A DNA stretch of 32,500 nucleotides from Chrysomallon squamiferum (GCA_012295275.1 CM022678.1:18886433-18918932), one strand, 5' to 3'; counted from the stretch's first letter, positions 12,601 through 21,346 are shown. Numbers and translations are program-made. The notes: generated from the letters alone by a model not told the origin.

Positions 12601-13483
12601 TTAAGGTTAAAAGCAGTGGTTACTTTCTCACTGATGAAATTTGACATAAAAAAGAGGTGAAATAAGGAGAAATAAAACACCAGTTTAGACATAAATGATT
12701 TAATAGATTATAGATATTAAGTAAACAGTAAATCATTTACAAATCAATTTATACAAATACATTAAGAAATAATTATATGCCACTCATTTTGGGTTCATTT
12801 TTGTCGGTTTTGGTTTCATTTAAGATAATGTATTTTGTTTCTAAAGTTATTGTTTTCCGTTTCTTTTATCATCAGCATTTGCCGGTATACTGTTGTTTGT
12901 TTTGACATATTGGAAGGGTAAATTACAAACGAGTTTAAGTCTAAATCGAAGCAGAAGAGAAAAGAGAATCAGAATATCAGATGCACGTATGACGTGTCAG
13001 CTGATCAAAACAGCTGAGAGAAGCTCGTGAATGAACGAAAAACAAATGAAAACGACTTAAAATATGCATTGTATCCATTTGTATCATTTATTTCGGGCAA
13101 TTAACTATTAAATTTTCATTTATATAATTTGTAAAGAAAAAAGATCATTAAAGAGGGATATCGTTAAACGAGATATTACTGTATTTATACAATAATAATC
13201 GGTTTCCAAATAATCTGGAACAGTTAATTATAATTACTGAGGTAAAAACATGTATGTTAATAAAACCACTGAACCACATTTAGCCTTTCGACGAACTGGG
13301 AATTCTACCAGATGGGAGTAAGCCCTATGTATGTATATTTAAAGTGCCGTGTCTGTGTTTGTTTAAATTTACTCTAGAAAACATACCAGTCTCAGGAGCA
13401 GTCTGTGTTAGTTTGTTATTTGCAGAAATCAGATTAATTTCTGATTCATTTGCCATCTTTGGCTTTTGAAGCCCTTTCTTCAT
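2516..13483 (-). CDS. Divergent protein-kinase-like gene, 12-exon model (about 398 aa)
   Basis: Twelve exons with GT/AG borders and matching phases join into one frame of 1197 nt: 13483-13387, 10671-10582, 10224-10179, 9985-9886, 7526-7401, 7118-7004, 6517-6383, 5560-5391, 4874-4736, 4230-4145, 3308-3267, 2566-2516. Model residues 186-189 (MEFL) look like a kinase hinge. HGDLHEWN (232-239) is the catalytic loop, with Asp234 and Asn239 in place but His for the usual Lys, and DYG (252-254) replaces DFG exactly 18 residues later, as in typical kinases. The activation segment is almost absent: EEDFLQIATLFCTFYTGKLF, resembling helix F, follows at once, as in RNase L/IRE1-type and RIO-like kinase folds. 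No glycine loop or VAIK lysine is visible, so the N-lobe is degenerate or an exon was missed. The tail after residue 330 is polar and low complexity. A possible polyA signal lies at 2309-2304. No name can be assigned. Confidence 0.75.
3267..3308 (-). CDS. Kinase-like gene exon 11
   Basis: 42 nt, phase 0 to 0, between TTTTTATCAG and GTAATG. It encodes GLEKDSGNGAAQKQ. The exon and its flanks are repeated at 2516-2566, where the copy encodes SGNEAAQK and stop. Confidence 0.68.
3562..3598. repeat. (AAAT)n microsatellite
   Basis: About nine AAAT units in the second unit of the terminal-exon duplication. Confidence 0.95.
4145..4230 (-). CDS. Kinase-like gene exon 10
   Basis: 86 nt after a strong acceptor (long T tract, CAG), with donor GAG|GTCAGT. 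It encodes NFDGKLQNIEESFSKQEFVD and IHSSSGSE, a polar tail. The start phase complements the preceding exon (G+AA gives Glu). Confidence 0.7.
4736..4874 (-). CDS. Kinase-like gene exon 9
   Basis: 139 nt with acceptor TTTTTGCTAG and a consensus donor G|GTATGT. Encodes ILKDFKGLNDDQKRELCSLV, KEIVSLSGDDDAIKCLINKL and KEKFEK. These helices follow the position of the end of a kinase C-lobe. Confidence 0.75.
4895..4985. repeat. (AAT)n/(AAAAT)n microsatellite in kinase-like intron
   Basis: AAT units grading into AAAAT and AAAC units, directly upstream of the acceptor for exon 9. Confidence 0.95.
5391..5560 (-). CDS. Kinase-like gene exon 8 (catalytic Asn, DYG, helix F)
   Basis: 170 nt. It encodes WNIMIKKNGNVFVIDYGEAG, then TKTREEDFLQIATLFCTFYT and GKLFHAEDLQKNRLEE. 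Acceptor TACCTTCCAG, donor GAA|GTAAAA (moderate). The Asn of WNIMI and the Asp of DYG are in kinase register with the Asp in the preceding exon. Confidence 0.8.
6037..6085. repeat. (TA)n microsatellite in kinase-like intron
   Basis: About 24 uninterrupted TA units. Confidence 0.96.
6383..6517 (-). CDS. Kinase-like gene exon 7 (helix E and catalytic loop)
   Basis: 135 nt, phase 1 to 1. The Leu-rich stretch CLLALCILKKLLTRMRKMHG is helix E, then VGWTHGDLH starts the catalytic loop. The donor is G|GTTTGG, a weak site, but joining it to 5560 restores HGDLHEWN exactly, which is strong evidence that it is used. The acceptor AAAATGCAG has a poor pyrimidine tract. Confidence 0.75.
6549..6604. repeat. 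(AAT)n microsatellite in kinase-like intron
   Basis: About 18 AAT units, 30 bp upstream of exon 7; this may explain the poor pyrimidine tract at that acceptor. Confidence 0.95.
7004..7118 (-). CDS. Kinase-like gene exon 6 (strand 4/5 and hinge)
   Basis: 115 nt with acceptor AAGTTTAG and donor G|GTGAGA. It encodes KTGRKCWLDLNETKFVPKLY followed by LIRIEGNQICYHMEFLKQ. The two hydrophobic strands ending in MEFL are the pattern of kinase strands 4 and 5 leading into the hinge. An alternative AG 20 nt upstream would put a TAG in frame. Confidence 0.72.
7401..7526 (-). CDS. Kinase-like gene exon 5
   Basis: 126 nt, phase 0 to 0, after a strong acceptor GTTTTTACAG. It encodes ITFVNGEYKEDKQFKPNKNS and a further 22 residues ending RNTNHA, up to donor GTAATT. 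The other two frames contain early stops. It should correspond to the kinase N-lobe by position, but no glycine-rich loop or VAIK motif is visible. Confidence 0.7.
7740..9510. repeat. Tandem duplication, unit A (5' exons of kinase-like gene)
   Basis: Unit A matches unit B (about 9570-13650) in exons and introns throughout, for example around 7750 and 9580, 8290 and 9990, 8400 and 10090, 8480 and 10180, and 9380 and 13500. Unit B has extra DNA: exon 2 and the inverted-repeat insertion. Divergence in introns is moderate, so the duplication is not recent. Confidence 0.85.
8170..9376 (-). pseudogene. Duplicated exon cassette with in-frame stop (three exons)
   Basis: The exons at 9376-9253 (NNHRTQEKSCDSQKKKSDVK and on to ERYKQAS), 8521-8476 (CSEEDGASLGNNDH) and 8282-8170 (TKPRCGDMPISAVTEQSKND and on) are duplicates of kinase-like exons 1, 3 and 4, with the same phases and splice sites. 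They could be spliced in frame after exon 4, but the last one reads into TAA at 8176-8174 before its donor (GTG|GTAAGA). Inclusion would make a protein of about 203 residues without the kinase domain. The cassette is either a decayed duplicate or a poison/alternative-end cassette. Confidence 0.6.
9886..9985 (-). CDS. Kinase-like gene exon 4
   Basis: 100 nt, acceptor ATTTTTAG and donor AAT|GTAATT. Encodes TKPRCYNIPISAISKNDENA then LSEFPEESSVSLN. It is the paralogue of 8170-8282. It ends in phase 0, so it can join either the downstream duplicate exon (9376) or the kinase exon at 7526. Confidence 0.7.
10179..10224 (-). CDS. Kinase-like gene exon 3
   Basis: 46 nt between acceptor TTTATTTTAG and donor GTAAGA, encoding CSAEDIIILGYHNP plus split codons. 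It is the clear duplicate of 8476-8521, with the same length, phase and splice sites, which supports both as real exons. Confidence 0.7.
10582..10671 (-). CDS. Kinase-like gene exon 2
   Basis: 90 nt, phase 1 to phase 1, encoding EYLTKIEQELPGNKSNLKNL and ITSLPKIIK; likely an amphipathic helix. Acceptor TTTTCATATAG, donor A|GTATGG. No counterpart was seen in the other duplicated half (8.5-9.2 kb). Because it is symmetric it can be skipped without changing the frame. Confidence 0.65.
11013..11111. repeat. Short inverted repeat, also at 8790-8917
   Basis: The arms 11013-11043 (AAGCTGATAT and on to TTATTTCCT) and 11076-11111 pair around a GT/CA-rich loop. A more degraded version with the same outer sequence lies at 8790-8917 in the sister unit. 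It therefore predates the tandem duplication, and resembles a small MITE. Confidence 0.6.
11700..11885. repeat. Compound ATC/TCC/ATT/TTG microsatellite
   Basis: Trinucleotide runs inside the 26-bp inverted-repeat insertion. Confidence 0.92.
12511..13181. mobile_element. Nested pogo/Tigger-like non-autonomous element
   Basis: The termini CAATAATACCTC (12511-12522) and GAGATATTACTG (13170-13181) are imperfect inverted repeats, flanked on both sides by TA (12509-12510, 13182-13183). CAGTAATACCTC-like ends with TA target duplication are characteristic of pogo/Tigger-type Tc1-mariner elements. Inner segments GTTAAGCGGGAG and CGTTAAACGAG extend the similarity. At 671 bp with no transposase ORF it is non-autonomous. 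It sits inside the larger inverted-repeat insertion. Confidence 0.65.
13387..13483 (-). CDS. Kinase-like gene exon 1 (start)
   Basis: The ATG at 13483 lies 14 nt inside an exon whose acceptor (TTTTTTACAG) ends at 13498, so a 5' noncoding exon is expected. It encodes 32 residues starting MKKGLQKPKMANESEINL and ends in phase 1 at a good donor (G|GTATGT). In the frame used, the codons just before the ATG are not needed; the other frame from the acceptor is closed by TGA. It is the paralogue of the exon at 9253-9376, which has lost or never had this ATG. Confidence 0.7.
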
Positions 13484-13649
13484 GAACTGTGATTAATCTG
13501 TAAAAAATAAATCTGAATAGGAAAACTGACAAATGTAAACCGTTTATAATTTTATTAAAAGAATACTTTTGGTGTAGAATTTGAAATTTTTCATTAAGCA
13601 ATTTAAAATGCAACAACATAGTGTTGGGGTTTTTTTCTTCTATAAAAAT

Positions 13650-14978
13650 ATATCAGTTCAATTTTATTTTATTTTTTAAATTCATTAATTTAATATAATA
13701 TTAACTAAACTGTATTTTTTTCTTAGTGAAGTATTACATGTATTAAAATTACCTTTGTTACATTGAAAAATTATTTATATATATATATAATTATTCAAGT
13801 GAAATACTATTCTTATTTTATTATTGTGTATAGGTTTAAATATTAAATAAAATGTGCTTGTTTGTAAAGCAACATCAAAAATATCATGGGACTTTATTAT
13901 TTATTTATTTGTAGTTCTTATTATTATTACTATTAATATACTTATTTTATTATTATTTATTTATAATTTTTTTTTTTTTTTTTTTTTGTGTGTTGTTGTT
14001 GAGTTATAATGCTCAGAAAAATTCAACTTAGGCTATCTAAATTTTACTGGTTCCAAAAAGCTTTCCGATTGATTTACTTGATTTGATCATTACCGAGCTA
14101 AGCTGAATTTTGATTTTATGTGATAATTTGTCGTGTTGTTTGCTGCTTGTGTATTTCTTTATCAAAAATCCTTGCAATTATTATTTTACATATCAACAGG
14201 CTATTCATGAAACCAGTTTATATTTTAATGCTAACTTAAATGAACGCATATCAAAATGTTAAGACAGAATGAAGGAGATTAAGTACGTGATAGTTCATTT
14301 AAAACCACTAAATTTCATTTTTCTTATGACCGATTTTTGTAAAATTCACTGTGAAGGAATGAAATAAAGCTGAATTTTGACAATAATACTTATTTCATTG
14401 TAAAATATTTCAAAGATGATCTATTAAAGAAAAGGAATTGTATCTCTCATAACAGTAATATACAAGGATCATATTCATATTGCTTTATCACACGTCTTGT
14501 ATTATATATAATCATGTTTATTAAATTGATAATAATGATGATAATAATAACAGACTGCTATTCTAAAGACAAAATGTTTGGATCAAGAAGTTTTCTAAAC
14601 AGTACAGTGCAGTGAAAGCACTTTTATACATCTAATAAATACACCATGCTTTATACTGATTAACACATCAAAGTTCACTTATATAACTAGTTTATGCATG
14701 ATCTTTTACCTGTCTGGCATTTATATTTGTATATTATAATTATGTATCTCTGACAGGAGGGTATTTATTATTATTATTTTTTTTTAAGTCTATACATATG
14801 TATATGCAACCCTTGTTTAATGCTGCTATGGTCTTCACATAGCAGTTTTGTAAACTGAATCAGTGCAAAACTGAACGGTTATATAATGTAAATGGAGTGT
14901 ATATGATACATATAGCTATTATTTAATTAAACAATATTAATATAATTTGTTTTCACAACTAAAATTAATATTTGAAAT

Positions 14979-15013
<35 letters not shown>

Positions 15014-15199
15014 TTTTTCATTTTAAATATTTTTCTTCTTTTTTTTAATTATTATTATTATTAATTTTTAAATATACGGATTTTTCTTCTTTTTTGTCTA
15101 AATTCAAAACTGCTGTATGTCTCAGTCATCATAAAACAGGGGCTGACAGTATAAGAACAAGATCAGATCTTAAATGTAAGGAACTATTTCTGTCCACCA
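13650..15199. other. Intergenic region upstream of kinase-like gene
   Basis: AT-rich, with poly-T tracts (13970-13987, 14982-15011). Apart from the block shared with the TPR-TIR upstream DNA nothing coding is seen. Confidence 0.6.
14031..14245. promoter_or_regulatory. Block upstream of kinase-like gene, homologous to TPR-TIR upstream DNA
   Basis: It aligns along its length with 24713-24930: TGATTTACTTGAT with TGATTTACGTGAT, GAGCTAAGCTGAA with GAACTAAGCTGAA, and TTTATATTTTAATG with TTTATATTTTAATG. It starts about 550 bp upstream of the first coding exon. It may be a shared promoter/leader or a dispersed repeat; the sequence alone does not decide. Confidence 0.6.
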
Positions 15200-17185
15200 T
15201 TATAAAACATGTGTAACATACTGCAGAGGTGACTGCCAGTTGACTGTCTTGGCTTGGACATCATTTGTCCATTCCTGCAACAAACTTGTAGCAACCTGAG
15301 CTCCTGGAAACATATCAAAAAATAATAACACAATATAAATAATTCACTATTCATTCTCACTGAGGCAGAAAACTCAACAAAATGTTAAACAGACAAATAT
15401 ATTCAATTCTTTCCTGCTTTCTGTATACATACTATTTTGTTTTTTCTATATAATGTGTTATTATCTTCAGATTCATTTCCAAAATGGATTTCTTCCTTTC
15501 AGTGAATCTGTTAACCAGCTAATAAAAGCAAGAGAAATGATAAAGTATTTCATTGTGATGATATGTTTTAAAAGACGAAACTGCTATTTAGCAGTTAATT
15601 CTTGTTCTATATTGATTATTTTTTCATTGTGGTTTATTATAAAATCTCACTGAATTATTTTACAATTGGTTGAAATTAAAGAAAAAAATAACTTAATGGG
15701 AGCAAATAATAAATCACAAAATACTAAAGTGTATGAAAGTTAAAAAAAAATAATAAAAAATAAAAAAGCAACCTTAATTTGCTAAAACTTCCCATCTTCT
15801 ACACTGACAGTGCTTTAAATTAAATAAAGAATGAAATAAAAATAAAATGAAAATGAAAACAAAACCATAAACAAATAAATAAACATGGTGTTTTATAAAC
15901 ATCATTAAGAACCGGTGAGGTAAAAATCACAATTAAAAAAATCAATTGTAATAATATTTAAAACAGAAAAGAAATTTACCCAAGACAGGCTCAGTAAAAT
16001 TTCAGTCAAACCAAGGGTTAAAAAAATATAAATAATTCTCAATCCTCTATTTATAAAAATTATACCGATCAAATATTTTAAGTATTTGTTATTTCTTTTT
16101 CAGTTTTCTTGATATTGCTTTTATTTTTTTCACTCTATTTCTTTAGTGAAAGTGAAGTCTATTGCTACAGAAATAAATATTAAAAAATTAAATTTCTGCT
16201 TCAAAATAATGCTGATATTGCAAGTTAAGGACAACAAAATGTTGTATTTTAATATTTCAGTTTAAATATATGATATATTTAGGCAGTAAAAATGTGAACA
16301 TTAAACTGGGTTTTCCAGAACCAATTTTTTGATAATATTAGTTTACAAAACCTCGATATCAAGATATTTTCTTAACCTGTGTCAGGTAAGGGCAGAGAAC
16401 CCACCTGAAGGTCTCACTTCAGTTTGAGAAGGTCTTCATTTTCTGGATCAGTGGTAAGTGTGGCCTCAACCTGAAATCACTACATGTAAATATTGTTTAA
16501 GAAAAGAAAAAAAAAAATATTTAACACAAAACATTTATGAGATGTACAGCAGTATATTAGAATTAACAAAAATAGCATAATGTGTGTATATCTCATTATT
16601 CATATATCTCATATATATATATACATATATATATTTAAAAATGAAAACATTCCTTTTAATTCTGGTTCTTTCATCAAGAAGTGTTACATTTCATCAGTTC
16701 TGTTAAGGAATAAAATGTTACCCTTATGGGTTTTAGCAAATCTAATTTCAAATTAATTTATATTTTCAAGTAACTAATACACTAATATTTTTCCATTGTC
16801 AAACTCTACAGATATAAAAGAGAAAAAAAAGGAGGGGGGAGGCAATTTTGAATAATGCATATGGATATATTCAGTTTAAAATATTCTTTTTTAATTTAAC
16901 TGGACTAAATTATTCATAATCATTAAAAATGTCATTATATCTTGTCCATTGATGTATATGACAAATTAACACAAAATAGAGAATATTGTGAGTCTCATAC
17001 AATTTACTTTTGATGATACGATATTATAGCCATATCGGAAACAGAGACAACCGCTATAACAAAGTCTCTTTCACCAAAATTATTTCGAACTGGAGGTTGT
17101 GTATTTTTGATTACCTGTTGTAACTGGATTTTATAGGTCTTCAAATTTTCTTGTTCGTTGTCTGCCAGTGTGATTCCAGCATAAA
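15200..17185 (-). pseudogene. SMNDC1: SMNDC1 (SPF30)-like gene remnant with introns
   Basis: Exon 17185-17115 encodes LADNEQENLKTYKIQLQQ and ends at CAG|GTAATC. Exon 16470-16405 encodes VEATLTTDPENEDLLKLK, then TGA, then DLQ at donor GTGGGT. These match the N terminus of the splicing factor SMNDC1/SPF30 (known pattern ..YKAQLQQ|VEAAL..ENEDLLKLKKDLQ), with the same intron position. CTG stands where the start Met is expected and TGA replaces a Lys/Arg codon (16416-16414). A third block at 15303-15200 (AQVATSLLQEWTNDVQAK, then TVNWQ and a frame change) is at the place of the segment leading into the Tudor domain, but this match is weaker. The rest of the gene is absent. Retained introns mean a DNA-level duplicate and not a retrocopy. 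Confidence 0.7.
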
Positions 17186-17300
17186 CTAATGTAAAATTTC
17201 AACATAATGTTTCAAAACAGGTATCGTCTGATTTTGTTCCTTTTCCACATGTGTCTTACTTTTCTTTCAAGCAGTGATAAATGGGTACCAGTGAACTGAA

Positions 17301-17312
17301 TGCGCATGCGTA
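17301..17312. promoter_or_regulatory. NRF-1-like palindrome upstream of SMNDC1-like exon
   Basis: TGCGCATGCGTA matches the NRF-1 consensus YGCGCAYGCGCR at all but the final positions. It lies about 115 bp upstream of the first SMNDC1-like exon, in the direction of its transcription. NRF-1 sites are typical of housekeeping promoters, so the original promoter may have been duplicated with the gene. Confidence 0.4.
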
Positions 17313-17875
17313 CCCACTCGAAGACGATCTGAAAAATATTTCGATAAATAAATGTTTCCTTTACAGAATAACAGAAAATTAATTTACAGGTAAGGTCGAC
17401 ATAAACTTCAAGATTACCATTATATTTATTAAAGGTCCAGCCGTACTGAATAGCCACATGCATAAACTTTTCCCCTAAATTAAAATTGTTCACTTTATGT
17501 ATGTATGTATGTATGTATGTATGCATTTATTATCATCATCATCATCATCATAATCATCATCATTAAAGAAAACCCTCGATTTTACAGACTGATATAGGTG
17601 AGTATGTATTTCTGTTGTCGCCAAAGTCCGGTAAAATATAAATGTTTGTGAATGATATCATTTTTATATTATTATATCTTATTATTCTAATAATTTTAAT
17701 ATTAGTATGTGAGATTATGAACACAATATTTTTAATATTATACATTAAAATCATTATTCCATTATAATTAAATGAAATTTTCACTAAGTGTTTAGAGATC
17801 GTAATTATTCTTCTTAAATTTATATATTTCCTTCAGTTTTATACTTTTCCCATCTTTTTTCCCATTTTCCTCATG

Positions 17876-17880
<5 letters not shown>

Positions 17881-17949
<69 letters not shown>
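17881..17949. repeat. (CT)n microsatellite, about 69 bp
   Basis: An uninterrupted CT run in the intergenic region upstream of the SMNDC1-like remnant. Confidence 0.97.
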
Positions 17950-17954
<5 letters not shown>

Positions 17955-18096
17955 TATATTTTTGCTTCTGAGTCCTTGATGTGTGTACATGTAAATAATA
18001 ATAATAATAATATATTTAAAATTCTATTTAAAAAATACTTATGCAATCAAGTTAGAAACAACAAATGTGCTTAACAAGCGGCCTAGACAATCTGTC

Positions 18097-18134
18097 GTTA
18101 ATTAATTTATTTATTTATTTATTTATTTGTTTGT

Positions 18135-18165
<31 letters not shown>

Positions 18166-18178
18166 TTTGTTTGTTTGT

Positions 18179-18209
<31 letters not shown>

Positions 18210-18210
18210 T
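18097..18210. repeat. (ATTT)n with GTTT variants
   Basis: A tetranucleotide array with two internal blocks of GTTT units. A similar pure array lies at 18956-19008. Confidence 0.95.
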
Positions 18211-18639
18211 GTGTTTATATCGTTACTAGTTTGATTATTTTTCACAAATCTCACACAGATTATCGAGCTTAAACGTTGAACAAAAGTAAACATCTCCCTC
18301 AGTGTAATGTAAGATAGAGTAATGTATTTTTATTATTATTACTTTTTAAATATTTGTTCAGTTTATATTTATATTTATATTTCAGTGTCTTTATAGTAAG
18401 AAATATTCGGAATGGAGAAGGACAGTAACTCTTGTTACAACTCGCTGTTTCGTTCGAACCTGAATTCAGGTTTCTACTAAAAAATATAAATATCAGTAGC
18501 AGTTATTTAGATCAAACAAATTGTTTCTATTTATTTATCACTCATCTATCAGTTATATTTAAGAAAAGTTACAAGGAACACTAAATAGAGCTTCAACTAA
18601 CCAAGGCTAATTAGCTTTCAACGTATGTTCAAAACATTA

Positions 18640-18647
18640 TGACGTCA
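18640..18647. promoter_or_regulatory. CRE palindrome TGACGTCA
   Basis: A perfect CRE/ATF palindrome in a locally CpG-richer stretch (ATGACGTCACCGCG). It precedes the weak plus-strand exon candidates by about 400 bp. Single 8-mers arise by chance, so the role is uncertain. Confidence 0.3.
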
Positions 18648-18974
18648 CCGCGTATCCTAGACACCACTGTCGATGATGTGAACAAACAAAAGTGGTATTT
18701 AGTAAACAAATGGGTTTGTTTGATATATTTCAAAGAAAAGCTGAAATTAATAAGTAGGTTACTTCTGTGTAAGTAATTACATCGACCAAAACAATCAAAA
18801 ATCAAAAAACAAAAGCGTTTAGTTTACATTCATAAACACAAAAAGATAATTATATTCAAATAAATAAATAAATATTACTGTATTTATGTAAATATTTGCA
18901 TACCTAGCTATGAAAATGCCAACGTTCATATATTTATCGGTTCCTTTTGTGTGCTTTTTATTTATTTGTTTATT

Positions 18975-19005
<31 letters not shown>

Positions 19006-19043
19006 TTTTTCAAGGCGGTGTATTAATTCATTTATTTTTCCAG

Positions 19044-19072
19044 GATACTTTTTGTTAGACAGAATCGAATTG
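19044..19072 (+). CDS. Candidate 29-nt micro-exon (plus strand)
   Basis: A strong acceptor (TTTATTTTTCCAG) and a consensus donor (TTG|GTAAGT) enclose 29 nt. The frame ILFVRQNRI is open and its end phase fits the exon at 19799. No homology is recognised. The AT-rich setting makes chance splice sites likely. Confidence 0.25.
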
Positions 19073-19324
19073 GTAAGTTTTCGCTGTTCTTTGCGAAACA
19101 TTACGCACAGTTTTGATATTGTACACTAGATTGATTTATTAATTTATTTATTTAATAAAAGCAAAACAATAATAATTATTAATAAAATAACTATTTTATA
19201 TGTAAAAATAAAAGAAGTGAAAATTTAAAAATCGGCAGCTTCAGCAGCAACAACCATAAGAAAAAAGGAAAAAAAGAAGAAAATGAAAAACAATAAGATG
19301 ATGACAGTGATGACGATATTGATG

Positions 19325-19344
19325 ATAATTATTATTATTATTAT

Positions 19345-19376
<32 letters not shown>

Positions 19377-19395
19377 TTATTATTATCGTTGTCGT
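19325..19395. repeat. Compound (ATT)/(ACT)/(ATT) microsatellite
   Basis: ATT, then ACT, then ATT units. Further ATT arrays lie at 19722-19777 and 20534-20573. Confidence 0.93.
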
Positions 19396-19738
19396 TTTCG
19401 TTATTGTCACTCTGTTATTGTTATTACTGTTATTTTTTTCATTATTTTATGTTTTTCACAAATGTTGTTGTTGCTCCTGTATTATTTCTACTATGTGAAT
19501 GATCTAAATTTTCATGTTGTTTAAAGGTGTTAATTAGTTTGAACTGTGTTGATCATTAGAATAAAAATAAAACTAACTTATTACTACTGCTACCACTACT
19601 ACCAGTAGTATCACTACTATACTAATATTACTAGTACCATTACCAGTCTACTGCGAGAACTATTACTCGATGTGCTGTTGCTGCTACTGCTCTTAATTTG
19701 GTTGTTTTTGTTTCTTATTACGATTATTATTATTGTTG

Positions 19739-19778
<40 letters not shown>

Positions 19779-19798
19779 GACTGCTTTCTTCTTTTTAG

Positions 19799-19855
19799 AC
19801 TGTCAAGGCAGCGCAGATAAAACGGACAATCTGAAACTGAGGCTGACTGTTTCTG
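19799..19855 (+). CDS. Candidate exon, end of an Ig-like domain (plus strand)
   Basis: 57 nt, phase 1 to phase 1, between TTCTTCTTTTTAG and G|GTGAGT. It encodes CQGSADKTDNLKLRLTVS. A Cys followed by a turn and a strand of the KLRLTVS type resembles strands F-G of an Ig domain, and phase-1 symmetric exons are typical of extracellular modules. No partner exon with the first Cys or the Trp was found, so this is an isolated remnant or a false exon. Confidence 0.35.
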
Positions 19856-20238
19856 GTGAGTAAAGTAGTACTAATGTCATAGACTGCCTCTCCGGAAAGA
19901 TATAACCAGTGAAGGAAAGAATGAATAATTGAATGAAGAAACGAATTAATAAAAGAATAAACGATTGGTTTAATTAATGAATACATTAAATAATAGATAA
20001 ATGAAACAATGAGTCAATGAATGAATACGAAAGTGTAAAATATTTTCAAATTATCGTTATCAGACTGTTCCTCATTTTTCTGTCTTTCATTCTTTCTTCG
20101 TTTCTTTATTCTTCTCTTTCATCTTTGTTTTAAGTTAATTATATCGCGTTTTTGTTGTTGGTTTGTTTTTAAATGTACGACGGCTATCAAGAAAATTCGA
20201 AAGACCAAAATGCAAAACAAAAGTGGAAAAAGTGTGTA

Positions 20239-20241
<3 letters not shown>

Positions 20242-20324
<83 letters not shown>
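20242..20324. repeat. (GA)n microsatellite, about 83 bp
   Basis: An uninterrupted GA run at the 3' side of TPR-TIR unit 1. Opposite orientation to the CT run at 28279, which is in the broken unit. Confidence 0.97.
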
Positions 20325-20328
<4 letters not shown>

Positions 20329-20533
20329 TTTTCATGTGGCTTTCTTTAACGATCAATTTTCTAATTTAAATTATATTACTGTTCTTGTTGTTGTTATTGT
20401 CAACGATGTAATAGTAGTTATAGTAGCAGTAGCAAAAGTGCCACATTTTACGGTTCTTGTTATTGTTATTCTTATTGCTGATGTCACCTTTACTGTTGTT
20501 CTATTTCTTTTTCGTTTAATCATTAAAATTATC

Positions 20534-20573
<40 letters not shown>

Positions 20574-20580
20574 TACAATG

Positions 20581-21346
20581 AACACTAAGATGAAAAGGTC
20601 AAAAGGTCGGTGCAGACATTCACCTGATAACAGTAACTTCACACAAAGCTCTTTACTTAAAAATAGAATGAATTAAAACAGCTTACACTGCCAACTCTAA
20701 ATAACAAAATTACCAAAAACTATTCGCATACAAAGATTTTATCATTAACACAATTCGCTGACCTGGATGCACAATTACACACAAAACAATAAAAACAGAC
20801 AACGTTACTCTAAAGCAGCATTTTATTCAAGTTTAATTAGTTTATATTTAGATATAGACACGTAATATATATATTAGAGAAGTTGTGATATTATTATCAT
20901 CCAACTATTATCATCCTTCTGAATCTTTAGATTACACAAATTTCATTTCAAGCACAAAGTTATTCAAAAACATTAAAATAACTGCAGACCGTCAATACAT
21001 CCTCTATATTTTTCTTTTCTAACCTCTACATATATATTATTTTGTTCCTCAAAAATAAACCTTATTTTCTGACTATTTACTTATATTCATAAAATTGAAA
21101 ATTTCAGTAATCGAAATCATTTCCACTTCTAGCAGTTTATTAAGAAAGGATCTTAATATAATTGTAATTATTTGTATAATTTGTGTAGTTCCTGTTGTTG
21201 TTGCTTACCTTCAAATTATTATTATTATTATTATTATCATCATTATCATCATCATCATCATCATCATTAACATGATTATTATTATTCTGGTTTACAATTC
21301 ATGCAGTTCATTTGAATTTCTACTTAGCATTTGTAAATTATCAAAT
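20581..21346 (-). other. 3' flank of TPR-TIR copy 1
   Basis: Noncoding. It holds the likely 3'UTR, the AATAAA at 21141-21136, and an ATT/ATC array at 21218-21270. Its outer part is matched by the flank of copy 2 at 30130-30770, which has its own ATT/GTT arrays (30592-30650). Confidence 0.7.

Larger units (their letters stand above)
11474..13316. mobile_element. Insertion with 26-bp terminal inverted repeats
   Basis: The 26 bp at 11474-11499 (starting CCCATCTGGTAGAATTCCCA) recur as a perfect inverted copy at 13291-13316. The duplicated half of the kinase-like gene at 7.7-9.5 kb lacks everything between them, so the segment inserted after the duplication. Weaker inverted similarity continues outward (CATGTATGGG against CATACATAGGG). 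The target site duplication is not clear. No transposase is seen, so it is a non-autonomous DNA element, or a composite of nested elements. Confidence 0.72.
17320..19040. other. Intergenic region, simple repeats only
   Basis: Contains TATG units (17497-17524), CT and ATTT arrays and a CRE palindrome. No frame with convincing splice sites or homology was found on either strand. Confidence 0.6.

Noticed and set aside
18430-18480. GTTCGAACC-like T-arm suggesting a tRNA
   Set aside because: No acceptor stem, D-arm or anticodon arm can be folded around it on either strand.
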